A DNA stretch of 64,000 nt from Membranipora membranacea (Eukaryota; Bryozoa; Gymnolaemata; Cheilostomatida; Membraniporidae). The stretch lies in NCBI GenBank assembly GCA_914767715.1, contig OU612071.1, positions 23,619,681 to 23,683,680 of the forward strand. The letters are read 5' to 3'. The position numbers were made by a program, and so were the translations under genes. Of the stretch, positions 36,600 through 49,183 are shown one piece after another. Numbering within the stretch: the first letter of the stretch is position 1; each line of letters begins with the position of its first letter. The notes below the pieces were generated by a model, which saw nothing but the letters and a program-made list of their open reading frames with translations, did not search any database and was not told where the DNA came from.

Positions 36600-37470
36600 T
36601 AGCCCCCCCCCCCCCCCCAACCAGACCAATCACCTTGTGAGTAAGGCAGCAGTGCACCCCTTCGAGGAAGTGTTTGAAACTTTAGGCTCATAAGTGAGGT
36701 TGGTGTCGATTTAGGACTATTAATAGGTGTTTTGTGGGTTATTGGGGCGGGGGAATTTCTACTTGTTTGATTATGATGGTTTCTGTTTTGAATTGGGTTA
36801 GGCCGTGTGGATTGGTTGTTTTGAGTTGACGGATGTTTGTTTGTTGTTCTTTGCCTGTGTGACTTATTGGCAGAGCTTTCCCTATTGTTTTGGATCAGGG
36901 GCTCTGCTGTTTGCCTTGTTGTTGTTGGGTTTGTGATTTCTGATCTTGGGTTGTTTGGGGGTTGATTTGCCGGTAGGTTTTTAACGCCTTGGTATCCTAC
37001 TCGGCCGGGTGGGGCATTGGTGTACCTGGCATGATTGCAAGCGACAGTGGAAAGCCCAAAGAAGGCTGAATGTTCAGCCTCCCTGAGCTTCTTCTCTTCA
37101 CTTTCAGGAATCCATTATAACATTGTAGTGTTCTCTTTTTTGAAACCCCAATACACTTTCCACGAGCTGATGTTTAGATGTGGGTTTGATCTTTGGAGTA
37201 TATGCCTAGTTGAAGCAAAGTCTCTACCACCTTTTCGTGGGCAGTGGGTGGTCATGGTGAGTAGCTTTGGCAGCTCATTCCCTCTATGTGCACAGTAAGT
37301 TCTGCCTTCAAGAGGTGGAATTTTGTTAGTAATTTCTATGATCCATTCCACAGATTTTGAGTCAGAACAGGTCATTTTGAACCTGGCTTGGGTAAGGCCG
37401 TACCTCAAGAATTTGGCTGGGGTTGGTTCATTTGATTTAGCAGTTGATGGATAAAGAAGGTTTATTAATA
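36600..37470 (-). pseudogene. retroelement ORF1-like protein with DUF4780-type domain, one in-frame stop
   Basis: On the - strand the frame from about 37470 reads PAKFLRYGLTQARFKMTCSD, then SVEWIIEITNKIPPLEG and an ELPKL block. It continues with SWKVYWGF, an in-frame TAA at 37115-37117, then WIPESEEKKLREAEHSAFFG and LSTVACNHARY. This spacing resembles DUF4780, a domain found mainly in retroelement ORF1 proteins. About 150 further open codons rich in Asn, Gln, Pro, Thr and Ser run to a poly-C tract near 36618. ORF1 proteins bind the element RNA. No reverse transcriptase follows, so the copy is truncated. The domain call is from memory. Confidence 0.6.
36602..36618 (+). repeat. poly-C homopolymer run
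   Basis: About 17 consecutive C, preceded by AG and followed by AACCAGACC; a likely slippage and assembly-error site. Confidence 0.9.
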
Positions 37471-37918
37471 AACAGAATGTACCTCAAGTAGCACACACTA
37501 CATACAGCAATGTTAAGAGTTGAAACAGAACAATTTAAGTTGAGACCACGAAAACTAATGCTTACATCTACACGAGTGTCCACCAGTATAAAATAATAAA
37601 CATTGGAAAAAAAAAATTTAACTAAAAACCTACCCTTCCCTACCTAAGCTTATCTAACAACCATGCTATTTAGACCTTTAAAGTTAAGTCATTAAGTTAT
37701 CCTGCTAAACAATAAAGGCAAATAAGTCTAAGTGCAATGAGCAAATGTCTGCTCAAAAATTCACTGATATTAAAAACATATTCCAGGTAGGAAATCTCAA
37801 GATTTTTACCCCACATAGCATCAGTAATTGGGGATGGCGTAAATTAAAAACAAATATTACTAGTTGAGTATTGAAACCAGATTACTTGCTATACATTTCA
37901 GTTACAGACACGAGGTTA

Positions 37919-39033
37919 TCAGACGTAGGTAAATAAAGCAAATATTTTTGAAAAACTTTTGTTTGTAATATTATGTAATATTAATCTCAGCTTTTTTACT
38001 TCTGCCATATCCACTGCTTTCTTTGCCTTTTTGTTGGCTCTTGCAGCACTCAGGCCTACGCACCGTACCTCAGCCAGCATCTGAAACACAAACTGAACAT
38101 TAGAATATATCGTACCTCTCAGCTGTTTTATAGTGAATACAAAACCAGACCAGTCCATCCACAAAATTCTTCTGGTATTCCCGAGGGTCATCAAACCAAG
38201 TTAGCATTGCAATTTACTGCGTCACTGATTGTTCACTTTGTGTTTTCTTCAATGTTGACAAACAGCTACTTAACAATACTAGCTCGACAGACCTACCCTA
38301 CATGATACAATACTCCCTTGACTAGAACGCTACAAAACAAGAGTAATTTATACCTATACACAAACAATGTTGTCCAGACATTTAGGTCATATTGGTCATA
38401 AATAAAATCAAGCCTAAAATCCCCACCCACATGTCCTTGCAACGATATATACGAGAGAGCTAACAAATAAAAAACCTCCGCCCTGAATAAAAGTTACATT
38501 GTGTTTTGCACTTGGCATGTAGAATCGTTTCTCTTGTCAGGGGAACTTCCCGAGGTGGGTTTATTGTAGCCGTGTAACAAAGCTGGTTCTTGTATACATC
38601 TGATATGATGACCAGGGCAGACAACAGCAATATATCAGCGTGGGTAGAATAAGCCTTGGTCATACTGTGTGAAATTGCAATTTCCTCCTGAGGCTGGCAA
38701 TGAGATAACCAATATTTAAATCGTCTCAAAGTTTCGAGTGTACACCTACGTTATCGATATCACATTGAATTGAAGTAATACAAGTCAGTGATTCCATGAG
38801 AGCGGTCATGAATGTCACTTTATAGCAACATAATTTGCTCTCAGTAATCACTATGCTACTCACCAAATGCTTCTGCTTCTCAGTATCCGGACTGAATTCA
38901 ATCAGCTCCTCTACAGTACCGAACTTTGGTGCAGGTCTCTCCTCTACTGGCCTTTCTGCCTTTCTCGAACTCATGTATATCCTCGTAAATAAACACAACA
39001 ACTTTTTTGTAAGGTTCAATGTTTTTTTCCCAC
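37919..39033 (-). CDS. candidate exons of an unrecognised - strand gene
   Basis: Three stretches have good acceptors on the - strand. The first, 39033-38864, reads MSSRKAERPVEERP and FGTVEELIEFSPDTEKQKHL before GTGAGT. The second starts at 38693 (PQEEIAISHSMTKAYSTHAD, ILLLSALVIISDVYK) and is open to 38460. The third starts at 38080 (MLAEVRCVGLSAARANKKAK) and stops at 37919. I could not join them in phase with certainty; a small exon near 38745-38810 may lie between. The first has a plausible start codon near 38980. No family recognised. Confidence 0.35.
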
Positions 39034-39049
39034 CTGAAATATCTCTGCT

Positions 39050-39470
39050 GTGAGAGTGTAGCCACTATAAGTGGCTGATAATTTGGCTCAAACACCCGTT
39101 GTTTTGATATTGATGGATCCTCTTTTTTTTCTCATATCCATTCACCGTGATGATCAAATCTTTTTTGTCTGCCAGGAAGCTCAGTACGTCTCCGATGTTA
39201 ATCATTAATGTTACACATCGGTTTGCTATCATCATTTTGAGAAACTTGGGATTCTTTCAACACAGAGTTCTATCCACAGCCTTACTCCATGAATCATTTC
39301 GAGGCCACCGTCATCATATCACCAATGTTCTACACTCACATTGTTTTCCCCGTATTGTTTTTCTCATCTCTGTGATTACAGTGATTGTTGTGTCTACAAT
39401 CTTGATCTCAGCCTCGGCTCTAGTCTTTTTCTTTAAGATCAGCTTCCAGCGAGATCTTTGATGTGCCACA
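39050..39470. repeat. copy 2 of a dispersed, diverged duplication
   Basis: Partner of 30780-31200, about 8.3 kb away, same orientation. Confidence 0.6.
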
Positions 39471-42400
39471 TTTATATTTTTTTCTTAACTGAGCATGATA
39501 CTCCCCAATAGCTTCGGTTGTGTAACCTACAATAGCAAGAAAATTACAGATGTTAGTGATATAATCAACCAATGATAATAATTTAATAAGTTATTGTACA
39601 GCAGGGTAATCAATGTTCAACTTTAACTAAACCACTGAGATGTAGAAAATGGATGCGCTATGGATATAATAATAAGAATAATAATAATAATAATGTAGTC
39701 AAAAGTTTACTCTGTGTAACAAGCCTAACTAAACATACTATCTGCGGATTGAAATATTCCTGGTAAAACACGTTTTCCAAATTTCCAAGTTTCTAATTAA
39801 CAAAAAAATCATTGCAAATATACTTTTATATGCGAAAAATTAGGACGATTTCTTTGGCGTTAATTAATTAATGATCAAACCAGCGGCTCAAAAGATATCG
39901 CAACAAAATTCAGATTTGGCTATTTCTTCGGGCAAAAACGGTCTATCTGCATCAATTGTCATTCAAAACGAGTCATTGTTACCAAGTACAGTCATTATAA
40001 TCGTAATTGCATTGTTCAAATGAATGCATTCACGGTCAATTGAGCATGGCTTTCATTGTCATTGAGAAAAAAACAACTTATAGACCTTTTTTGCTCGAAG
40101 CTTTCTGGCTATTTGTGAACAAAAGAAATTTCAAACAGTTTTTTTCCAATTTCTGGTAGGAGTTTCAGAGAGTTCTTGATAGCGTTAGAAAGCCAAAAAA
40201 ACTAGCTTAATTTGAATAACAAAGAAAAAGAAATTTTGAAAAAAATACATATAGACCTTTTTTGCACGTGATTACCTGACTACCCTCTTAGATGTAATTC
40301 TTGTGACTGAGCTACTAGTGTTAGGGCCAAGCCAAAGCTTCTGGCTTAGCAAAGCCCTACTGATCCCCTCTCAACTTTTTAAGTCTCATTCATTAGCCCC
40401 AAATATTCACCATCATTCTCCATGAGCCTGTCTGCCAGCTCTGGGGTTGTGAGTGTCTCATTAAGGCTTAATAGATTCAAAGAACTGACTTTCATCTCGC
40501 TCCCAGCAATTGCTAAGTCTGCTGCTGGTGTATCTGCCACATCCACATCTACCTCAGTTCAAACTTTTCTAAAGTTTCAACTTTTATTCTCGGAGTGCTG
40601 CTGTTATGCAATATAGAACAAGAGATTTTTTGAATGCTTCAAAATCTAAACAGATGTTATGGGTCCAGCAGAATATTGTTTTGTGATGGTAGATCTTAGA
40701 AGTTTTACTTCTCAATTTCTGCCTGTAATGTTTTGAAATGATTTGAAACAATATTGCAATATTTCCAAATATTAACATACAGTCGTTGAATCCTGTGGAA
40801 TGGGATACATTTTAACATTATTTTCCTATGTAAAGCAGCATTTATAGACAGATCAAGATCAAGACAGCATTATGAACAGATCAAGACAGCATTAAATCGT
40901 GTCGCCAAAGGCCAGTACAATATATCACATCATTTGACAATTAATGACTCCAGGCAGCCTCTCTCTTTTGCAACAAGTTATAGACTGGTTGAAGTACAAC
41001 CTCCATCAGGTTTTTATTTCTCTGTACTTACCCTCCTAGTTTGCTTGTTGAGGATATTAGTCCGTAACTGTAACTCAAAATGAGTCAACCTTTTAGGTGG
41101 TTTATGATTCAGCATTGGCAAGTGTTTTCCGGTCCTCTACAAATGTAAGGGTCCCCATGATCATACTTTCATACCAATAGCTTAAGAGTCTGCTATTTTT
41201 TCCACCCATGATTAAGCACCTTGATACAATGGAGCACCTCTAGTTCGTCGTATGGTGGGTATGGTAGTAGGTAAAAGGAGACAACAGTTTGTAAAAGGCA
41301 GCCTGACAGGACAGTTGAAGGCTAGGAATATGACCATCTAGGCTGGTTTTCTACCAGGCACTCTCATTAAATATATCTCCGCCCTAATTCATATGAGAGA
41401 GTGAATTAATTGAACATGGTACTACGAAAATAAAGGGGAGGGAATTTATGTTATGTAGCCTTCATAAACCCTTGACAAAGCTCACTCTTTGGTTATTTAT
41501 TTTCATGAGAAGTTGCCGAGGCCTTATACATAAGATCACCCGATGTATAGAGCTTACTGTCCTATATTTGTTAAAAAAAGATTTAAACTCGACTGCCACC
41601 TTCAGCGTAAATACGCAAGGAACGTATTGGTTTGTCTTCCACTGTCTACAATTTGGAATACAGAGAAATTAATTGAAATTGATCAATGAACTAAGCTATT
41701 CTGCCCTCTGCGGGTAAAACTCGTTATCACCACATTTTTTAATCTTTCTGATAGCCAGGATAGAGTTTTCAAGTAAATGCGAAATGTTTCAGTGCTAAGG
41801 TGTGTGTCAACAATGCCAACAATATGACGGCAATTAAATTTATAATTGTTAATCTGGCTTCATATTAATCCATCCCAATGAGTTATGCGAGCATTCAGTG
41901 TAACAATGCCTCAATGAATTCTGCTGGTAAAAGTCGTTATCAGCTGATATTGTGTTTTGCTTGCAGTTTATGTCTGTTTAACAGAGCGTAATTCAGTTGC
42001 ATAACTTGTTATCTAGATAGGTGATCTTCAAGACATTCCATTTAGGATTGAAACCAAATTCTTCATGGATTTACTTGCTATATTTAATTATATTTAGATA
42101 TTGGATAATGAGAAAAGCCAAATACTGGCTAAATCATGAGATAAACATAAATATCAACTCTGTAAAATAGTAAAGGGGTAAATAAAATTTGCGAATTAAA
42201 ATTGCCAAAAAAAATTGCCAGATAAAATACATAACAGGTCAGCAAAAGTTTCTGGCATTACTCTCTATTATTTATCAGATCATTTCCGGTCCCAACTGGC
42301 ATATTCTTCCAGAAAACTGTTCGGTTTTCTGGCATATGTATTATCTGTCCAACTAAGCCGAAGAGTTTTGCTTCCTTTCGGTGGTCACTGATCTTATCAG

Positions 42401-42512
42401 TTCAGGCATTCAGCGAGAGTTTTGATGTGCACTTATACCTCATTTTCATATTGTATTGTTTGTTAAATGCCAAACAAGAAATTTTCCCATCAGAGTTGAT
42501 CAACCAACATCT
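39471..42512. other. long non-coding stretch
   Basis: Contains an AATAAT microsatellite near 39668-39695 and two similar blocks with ATAGACCTTTTTTGC (near 40080 and 40252). I see no exon or element ends I can support. Confidence 0.4.
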
Positions 42513-43090
42513 TTATAAATATTTTCTACATAAATGTGATGTCAAATCCTGTGCATCTAAACCAAATTGAAATATAAAATAAGAACTGAGACACGCCACG
42601 GCAAATGTTGAAGAGAGAATATTCCCAATGATAACATCAATGCCAATTACCTCAGACCTTGTACGGTGCCGTTTATGTTTTAACGTTGGTAAAAATTTTG
42701 CCCAGGTCATATTCCTCTGAGCGATCTCTCCAATATCTTTAAAATATGTCTTTTTCCTCGTGGTTAGTGTGACCCAGTGGTGATCAACATATTCATGTGC
42801 AGTTGTTTTTTTGACATAGTAAAGATTCAACTGGCATGACTCAGTTATTGTGTTGATTTGAATGTTACCTGTTATATGGCTGTCGCCGTTTGGTTCTATG
42901 CGGCTCAGCAACCCTGGGTTTTTATCAGGAATATAGTTGTTATGGTGTCATCATCCCATGTAGTTCTGCTCTGAGGATAGTTTATTCCATGCACTGTGTC
43001 TATAAACAAGCACAGCAATGTATCTGTTGAGATTTGCATGTTTGTGTTATGGCCTGAATCATCTAAGGGAGTCGACAAAGAAATACCCAA
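42513..43090 (-). pseudogene. unrecognised protein, frameshifted
   Basis: Two - strand frames are continuous across a single frame change near 42920. The first reads STPLDDSGHNTNMQISTDTL and WDDDTITTIF; the second picks up as LLSRIEPNGDSHITGNIQIN, then YVDHHWVTLTTRKKTYFKD, and ends after a hydrophobic segment (TFAVACLSSYFIFQFGL). The first frame ends only because of the shift, so I read one broken gene of about 190 residues, possibly with a C-terminal membrane segment. The family is not recognised; it may be part of a mobile element. Confidence 0.45.
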
Positions 43091-44467
43091 GCACCTTGGT
43101 TTTAATCACAAACCACTTTTTAGCAATGATGAACACCTCCAATGGCTTTTCAGTAACGATAAGTGAGGCATTTGGAGCTACGATCTGACATAGAAGTGCT
43201 CAAAATGGTGTTCAAGCTAGGCCAATTCTTCCCAAGCCAATCACTGCAAAGCTTCTAATGCATACTGAAACCTCAAAGGTGATAAAAGTGCTTTAATCAA
43301 AAGACTATGCTTCTGCTTTTATCCACTCATATTACATTACATATTACATACCTTCTGCTGTGAACGCTGCACTGTGGGACATTCTGGATAATTCCACCTC
43401 GGTCGCAGTGTCTCTGGCCCGTCTCTGGCCAAATTAAATGAGCCGACAAAGAAGAAAGGATAACCCTGATATCTACATCCTTGAAACCATTGTAAGTGGG
43501 AGTAACGCTTTACTCCCACCTTCCCGTGAGAAATACCCCTACATCGATACATTGTCAGTAGCTTTCGATAGTAGAAGGCCTAGTGTGCTGGCCGGCTGTT
43601 CTGTCAATGCAGAAGTACACATAGATGTTTATCTCTTTCAAACAGCAAGTTGGCAGTCAGACATTCATTGAACTGATATGGCGGTACTAGACCTGTCATG
43701 CCCCTGGCAGGTAGTAATTGACTCAACTCATCACGGAATGAATTTGCAAGCAAATTTGAAAACATGCTATCAACATATTATGTCAATGCGTACTTCTAAT
43801 ATCACAAAACAGTCGGATACATAAACAATAAAAAAAATCAAACCATGAGTTTACAATGTACAAACATACTTACAAACAGATACAACAATATACAAAACAT
43901 TTCCTACCCTGTTAACCTGGGTATAAATGTGACATTACGATGATGAACGCTTTAATTTCCAACTAAGGATATGTGCTGTACTTGCAGATACATATGAATA
44001 CAGTCACTACCACTAATAGTCAAACACACACCTTGACAGAGTACACCGTAATTCGCTCCACCATATTAGCCCTATCTCCGTCAGTGAATTTCCATGCTTC
44101 TCAATTTCAGCTAAATAATCCAGAGACACAGATATATTAAGGTAGTTACACATGTGGTAAGGTTTTCTGAAATCCTCACGCCAGTCCAGGCATTTAAGAT
44201 GGCAGTAGGTATTCTGGGGGGTCTTTGGTATGGTTATAGTGCCAGGACACTGAATTAGATTCTTCTCTTAGAATTGAAATAGTATCATAGCGTTATACGG
44301 TTAGGACACTAAACACAGGGACCCATCTGACTGTTATCTGATTGGCTGTCCCTAGTAGCATGAATAATAAGCCTGAGAAATTGTCTTGTTTACAAAATTG
44401 CAAACAGTAATTATACCCCATACAGTGTCGATGATTAGGGCATTTCTAGATTGCTACTAGGGACTGG
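43091..44467. other. non-coding stretch downstream of the MULE-like gene
   Basis: Contains a short inverted pair around CCCTAGTAGCA (44351) and TGCTACTAGGG (44453), possibly one end of the MULE-like element. A + strand frame at 43438-43671 is open but unsupported. Confidence 0.4.
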
Positions 44468-45953
44468 CTATTTTTGCAAGCCCTTCGTTTTGCAAAAGAA
44501 AGCTAATGATGCTATTCCAGATATGGAATTCAATGTGCCAGAATCTTTCGCCCTGTATTTTTGATAAGTCATCACCACCCCTAACAGCTCATTTCCCTCT
44601 TTTTTGAACAGCTCGTCACAGACATAACATTTTTTGGCACGGCAATCAGTACTAAATCTGAAGGAGACATGCGACTGGTGTTTGCTCTCAAATGCACAGA
44701 ATTGAGAAGCATGGCTTGCTTTCTTTCTCTTCCTCTGATTCTCATTCAGCTTCCTTCCAACCCGTTTGTTGCAGTTTCTGGTAACTGCTTGGGTTAGTGT
44801 TTCAGTACCGCCATCACTTGTCATTGAGGGGTATTTAAATACGGATGCTAGAATTCTTTTTCTCTCTTCACTACTGAGCTTGCAAAACTCCTGAGGGTCG
44901 TATGACATTCTACTGCACTTCGATTTAAGCTTGAACAAACCCTTACTCAAAACTGGTCTTTCACAACTGTTTTTTTGGTTATTTCCCTGCTTTTCCCACT
45001 CCTCTATTATTACCTTTGGAGACGATTTTCTGGTGAGATTTCGTTTGAGCTCCTTGTTTACTGATTCATTGCTGTTATTAGTTGTCATTAAGCCCAGCAG
45101 CCTGTCTATTCTCCCTAACCAAGCTTTTGAATGATTTTGCTTGATATCTAATAAACCATTTAGTAATATCGGGGTTTATGGAGTTCCATGATGACAGCAG
45201 AGCTTCCAACACCTCTTCAAACTCTGTTTCAGTGTTACTGTCTAGAAGGGTGGTGAACATGTCATAATGAATTTTGTTATTTTCAGCGTCACATAACTTT
45301 GATTTTAAGTACGACTCTACATTGTCTTTGAGGTGTTAAAAACATACAATGTGCTGTAGTAAAGGCATGTGAATTTTGAACCCATTCACAGTCTCAAGTG
45401 CCCTATCTGATCCCAAGAAACGGATATACTTTAGTTTAGAGTTCAAGTTCACAATGCTACTAGCAAAATAACGATAACAATGCTCGTTGTGTTCAGTGTG
45501 AATCAATGTGGGACCCAAGAGAGTTGGTTCAACCTTAGTAACCGTGTGTATGAGCAGAGGGTGACATATTGTAGTGGGTGCAACAAAGTACCGTCCAATA
45601 GTGTACGTCATGTCAATTCCGAGGATGCCAGCAGATTCTCCAGTGCAAAATTGTTCAATGAAATGAAATTGTGTATCAGTGGCAAGAGTAATGGCCAACT
45701 GACACTTTCCCGTCATGCATATGTTAGCTATAGGACTGCCCTCTCTTTCTTTTTGATCGTTTATGGCCCATAGTAGCTCATCAACCCACAGCTTATCTTT
45801 CACAGAACGTTTCAAGTTATATATTAGTGTACAGTTTTTAAACTCCCCAGATGTATCGGTCATAGTGAGAAGGTTATTATTGTTCGTATTTTGTTGAATG
45901 ATTTCCCTCGGGGCCATGTTACTCTCAATTCCCATCCTCCCCTTATCCAGCAA
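44468..45953 (-). pseudogene. MULE-like DNA transposase, broken
   Basis: The - strand frame starts at about 45953 (likely start MGIESNMAPREI near 45935). It carries GILGIDMTYTIGRYFV with the first catalytic Asp, LLGPTLIH, IRFLGSDRALETVNGF with the second Asp, and LLQHIVCF followed by an in-frame TAA at 45336-45338. The same frame goes on (HLKDNVESYLKSKL, then 45260-45078), is lost by a frameshift near 45090, and resumes as TTNNSNESVNKELKRNL and a C-terminal Cys-rich part (KKCYVCDELFKKEG). The motif order fits MULE-type (Mutator-like) transposases, which cut and paste DNA between terminal inverted repeats. With one nonsense codon and one frameshift it is inactive. A foldback unit (45974) lies just beyond its 5' end. 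Confidence 0.75.
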
Positions 45954-45973
45954 ACTAGACCTAGTTCGGGCTA

Positions 45974-46033
45974 GTCTAAGTGCTCAGACTCCAAGGCGCA
46001 GGGAGTTACTTGCGCAAGCTATCAAACTCCTCT
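45974..46033 (+). repeat. foldback-family unit A (half copy)
   Basis: GTCTAAGTGCTCAGACTCCA followed by AGGCGCAGGGAGTTAC and GCTATCAAACTCCT. It is related to units at 47041, 48027 and 48677. Only one arm is present here, at the 5' end of the MULE-like gene. Confidence 0.8.
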
Positions 46034-46179
46034 CCCCTTCTCCGTCTGAGCAAAAACCTATTATCTCAACAGCCTCACAATTCAGAGTTGCCTCCTCAAT
46101 TTCACAAAATCATCAAGAAGCAACTCTGAAAATTAAAAATAGCCTTAGGCACATAACTTGCAGCAAACTTAAGTTGTAG

Positions 46180-47399
46180 AACTTAGGTTAATTTTTAGTG
46201 CACTCAACCGTGCAAAGATAATGATTGCTATATGGATCACAGTTATATGAGACAGTAACATATTCTTTGATAACATACACATCACAGAGTATAAGGATAT
46301 ATAGGATATAGGGATATACAGAGGGGATGCTTCAATGATAGTCAAAGTGCCTATGGTTTTTGATTCAGTGGGGGAAAATTGTCCCCAGCTGGATGCCACA
46401 AACTCATTATCTCTATATGTTATAGTGTCATTTTTCTTGCAGACATCCCTACCTTTGATGGGCCATAATTCAGTCTGTATTTATCCTAAAGACTGATTTC
46501 CAACTTTGTTGAAATGTCCAACTGTACAAATGTACAAATGCAGATAGCTCATAGCCTATGTATCCTAGCAAAAAATTACAACAATATGGTGTATAGCTTG
46601 AAGGTTGGAATTAGGATTAATACAGAATGAATTATGAAGATAAAGTTTTAGAATACATATCGATCAACCTCTCAATCTGATGACCCCAGATATGCTTGCT
46701 TCATAAATAAAGGAAATATATTGCAAACATGCACATTGTCATACATGTACATCAGCCAGTTTTGATATATATGACAATATGTGAGTTTGTTTAGCACAGC
46801 CTGTAACCAGATAGCTCTATTGTGAAGTATTCAAATGGTATTCCAAAACAAGGGCAAATGACTTATAAATATTAAGAAGCGCAGTATGTCCAGTAGTCAA
46901 AATAGGAGTATGCACAAGGCCGAGTACCAAATAAAAATAAATGTTCAGAGTAAAGTCTTTCTTGAGACAGTAATAAAAAACATAGAGAATATGGCCCTGG
47001 AATGGTATGCATATACCTGACCTAGTAATGTAAATCATAGTCTAAGTGCTCAGTCTCCAACGAGTAGGGAGTGTAACTCCCTGCACCTAGTAGTCCGAGC
47101 ACTTAGACCATATGAATCAATGTTCTGAGCAAGGGCACTCGAGACAATAACTTAACACAGAGGATAGGGCACTGGATTGATACCACCTTGGTATGCATCT
47201 ACATGACTGAGTAATATAAGTCAATGCTCTTAGTAAGGGCACTTGATACTAAACACCCTCTGAACTGGAGCAGCTGATATCTCCAAATGATGCAACTGAT
47301 AGCGAGTCACTAAAACTGTCTGTCATAAGACTACTATCTGGGTTTTTACATGGCAAGAGATATCAGGGTCACAAACATCACAGCAAGCGCATAGCTCTT
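46180..47399. other. non-coding stretch with one foldback unit
   Basis: AT-rich; no exon seen. The unit at 47041-47107 is listed separately. Confidence 0.4.
47041..47107. repeat. foldback-family unit B (67-bp mini-palindrome)
   Basis: Begins TCTAAGTGCTC and ends GAGCACTTAGA, with GGGAGTGTAACTCCC at the centre. Both arms belong to the same family as units A and C. Confidence 0.85.
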
Positions 47400-48423
47400 C
47401 ATGGTCTGATCTAATTTAGTCCATTTGCCATTCTGGGATATGTTAATATAAAAGAATGTGCAACAACTTCGCACTCCCTAGAAGCACGACCAGATTCCTG
47501 GAAACGCACCAGCAGTGGTGGGAACACCGTAATGAATGACATATACAATGTTTCTCAAATTGAGCCCCATTGATAGACCGCTAGAACAGAGAGATACTTT
47601 AACATGACCAGATGAATTGCCAAAGTCAGCCAATATTCTTGACTTGATGTTGCTGTCTGTTATCAAGTGGTACATAACCACTCTGGCGGTGGTAGAACCT
47701 ACAGGTTGATGCGTGTTAAGTGTGATGTACTGGTAAGCATCCACTAAGGTGTTGATGTTTGTGAAGAATATCATAATTCTAGGAAGGTCTAGCAGTCTAG
47801 AATTAATCAGGTCACACAACAATTTAAAATCTGCAAGAATGTTCCCTGTAACTTGTAACTTGTATTTTTTTATGAAAATGAAGCTGAATTGAGACGTTGA
47901 CAACCGCAAGGTTGACACCATCACCAGCTGAACTGAACTGTCACTGGGCTGAGAGTAACTGCAAGTGTTGGCCAATGTCAGCACTTAAAAATTGAACAGG
48001 AAAGCATTGCGACACACTGGGAATAGTCTAAGAGCTCAGACTCCAAGGCGCAGGGAGTTACCTGCGCCAGCTATCAAACTCCTCTGTTTGATAGTTTGAT
48101 AGATGGCACAGGTAACTCCCTGCACCTTGGAGTCTGAGCAGATATTAACATCCACGTGTGGAACTAGCTAGATGCTCCCGAATTTAAGCATTAAAAATTA
48201 TACACACTTAAAATAATATGACTTACATCATATTCTTCTTATTGATAGAAACTTTGAAAATATTTGGCACAATGTTTAGTGATGTCTTGACATAGTCTAT
48301 GGTATCATCAGAGGCAGTGGCTGACATACACATGAAAGGCACACTCCTCAGAAAGGAGTGCAAGCTGTAGAGTCTGCCATATGCACTCCGAAATGTGTCG
48401 TCCTTTCCTTTCTCAGCACCCAT
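47400..48423 (-). pseudogene. RecQ-like DNA helicase fragment, frameshifted
   Basis: The upstream exon (48423-48226) reads FRSAYGRLYSLHSFLRSVPF then MSATAS, the end of a RecQ helicase domain 1 (motif III TAT/SAT type), and has a GTAAGT donor. The next exon (open to 47478) has LPRIMIFFTNINTLVDAYQY, KSRILADFGN, VSLCSSGLSMGLNL and VYVIHYGVPTTAGA, i.e. helicase domain 2. Motif VI (FQESGRASRE) follows but in the next frame, so one indel near 47500 breaks it. RecQ helicases unwind DNA 3'-5'. The ATPase N-terminus is not seen. Foldback units sit at both sides. It could be a decayed host paralogue or a passenger of a mobile element. Confidence 0.7.
48027..48140. repeat. foldback-family unit C (114 bp, long arms)
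   Basis: The left arm TCTAAGAGCTCAGACTCCAA plus GGCGCAGGGAGTTACCTGCG is mirrored by CAGGTAACTCCCTGCACCTT plus GGAGTCTGAGCA. TTTGATAG is repeated at the centre. It lies inside the RecQ-like fragment's intron. Confidence 0.9.
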
Positions 48424-49183
48424 AAAATAGCATGAAATATGAATGTAAGCACATGTCTTTATTTACTTTGAGTGTCTGGCTAGGGGAAAGTACTATTGGT
48501 AGTGAAATTTAATCCAAGTGCTGTATATTCAAAATGGTCCCAGTAATATTAGTTTTCCACTTTAAACCAGAATTGTCATCAGTCGCCTATGTATGGTTTT
48601 TCTCAGCTCCATTGACCCCCATAGCTGCCATCATCTACATTTACATTTGAGAGATCATATTGAATATGGGGATAGGAGTTTGATAGCCTGGTGCCACTAA
48701 CTCCCTGTGCCTTGGCTGCGGGCAGCATTAAAACATTTTAGGTCGGTAAAGTATGTGCATAAGATTTTTTATGCAACACCCATGTAGAATATGCACATGT
48801 GTTCAAAGCAAAGCATATCTGGCAGCTTTCTTTGTTTATTTTAGTTAACCACCATTCAACTGATTTTTGCAAATGTAAAACGAGGTCAAGTTGTTTTTAA
48901 TTTGCTTTAATTATAAACTTTTAGAAAACCTCAATAAATAAATAAAATAAAATAAAAACATATTGACTTTCCAAAAGAGCGGTATGCAATAGACAACTTG
49001 GGCATGTAACATGATCAGGTACTGTCCACAGCCATGATTAAGGCCATGAAAATCCTCATGCTGGAGACCTAAGAAATCTATTTGATCCCTGATTACACTG
49101 CGAAAGTGTAGTGTCTTATATACGCTTATAGAAGAAGGTTATTTACAAGCATCGGGAGTTATGCTCTCGAGCTTGACTAGAAG
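48424..49183. other. non-coding stretch with one half foldback unit
   Basis: Holds foldback unit D (48677-48716, inverse orientation: TTTGATAGCCTGGTGCC and CTAACTCCCTG). No exon seen. Confidence 0.45.

Noticed and set aside
47478-47984. Intact RecQ C-terminal exon
   Set aside because: Motif VI is readable only after a frame change, so the exon as it stands ends prematurely.
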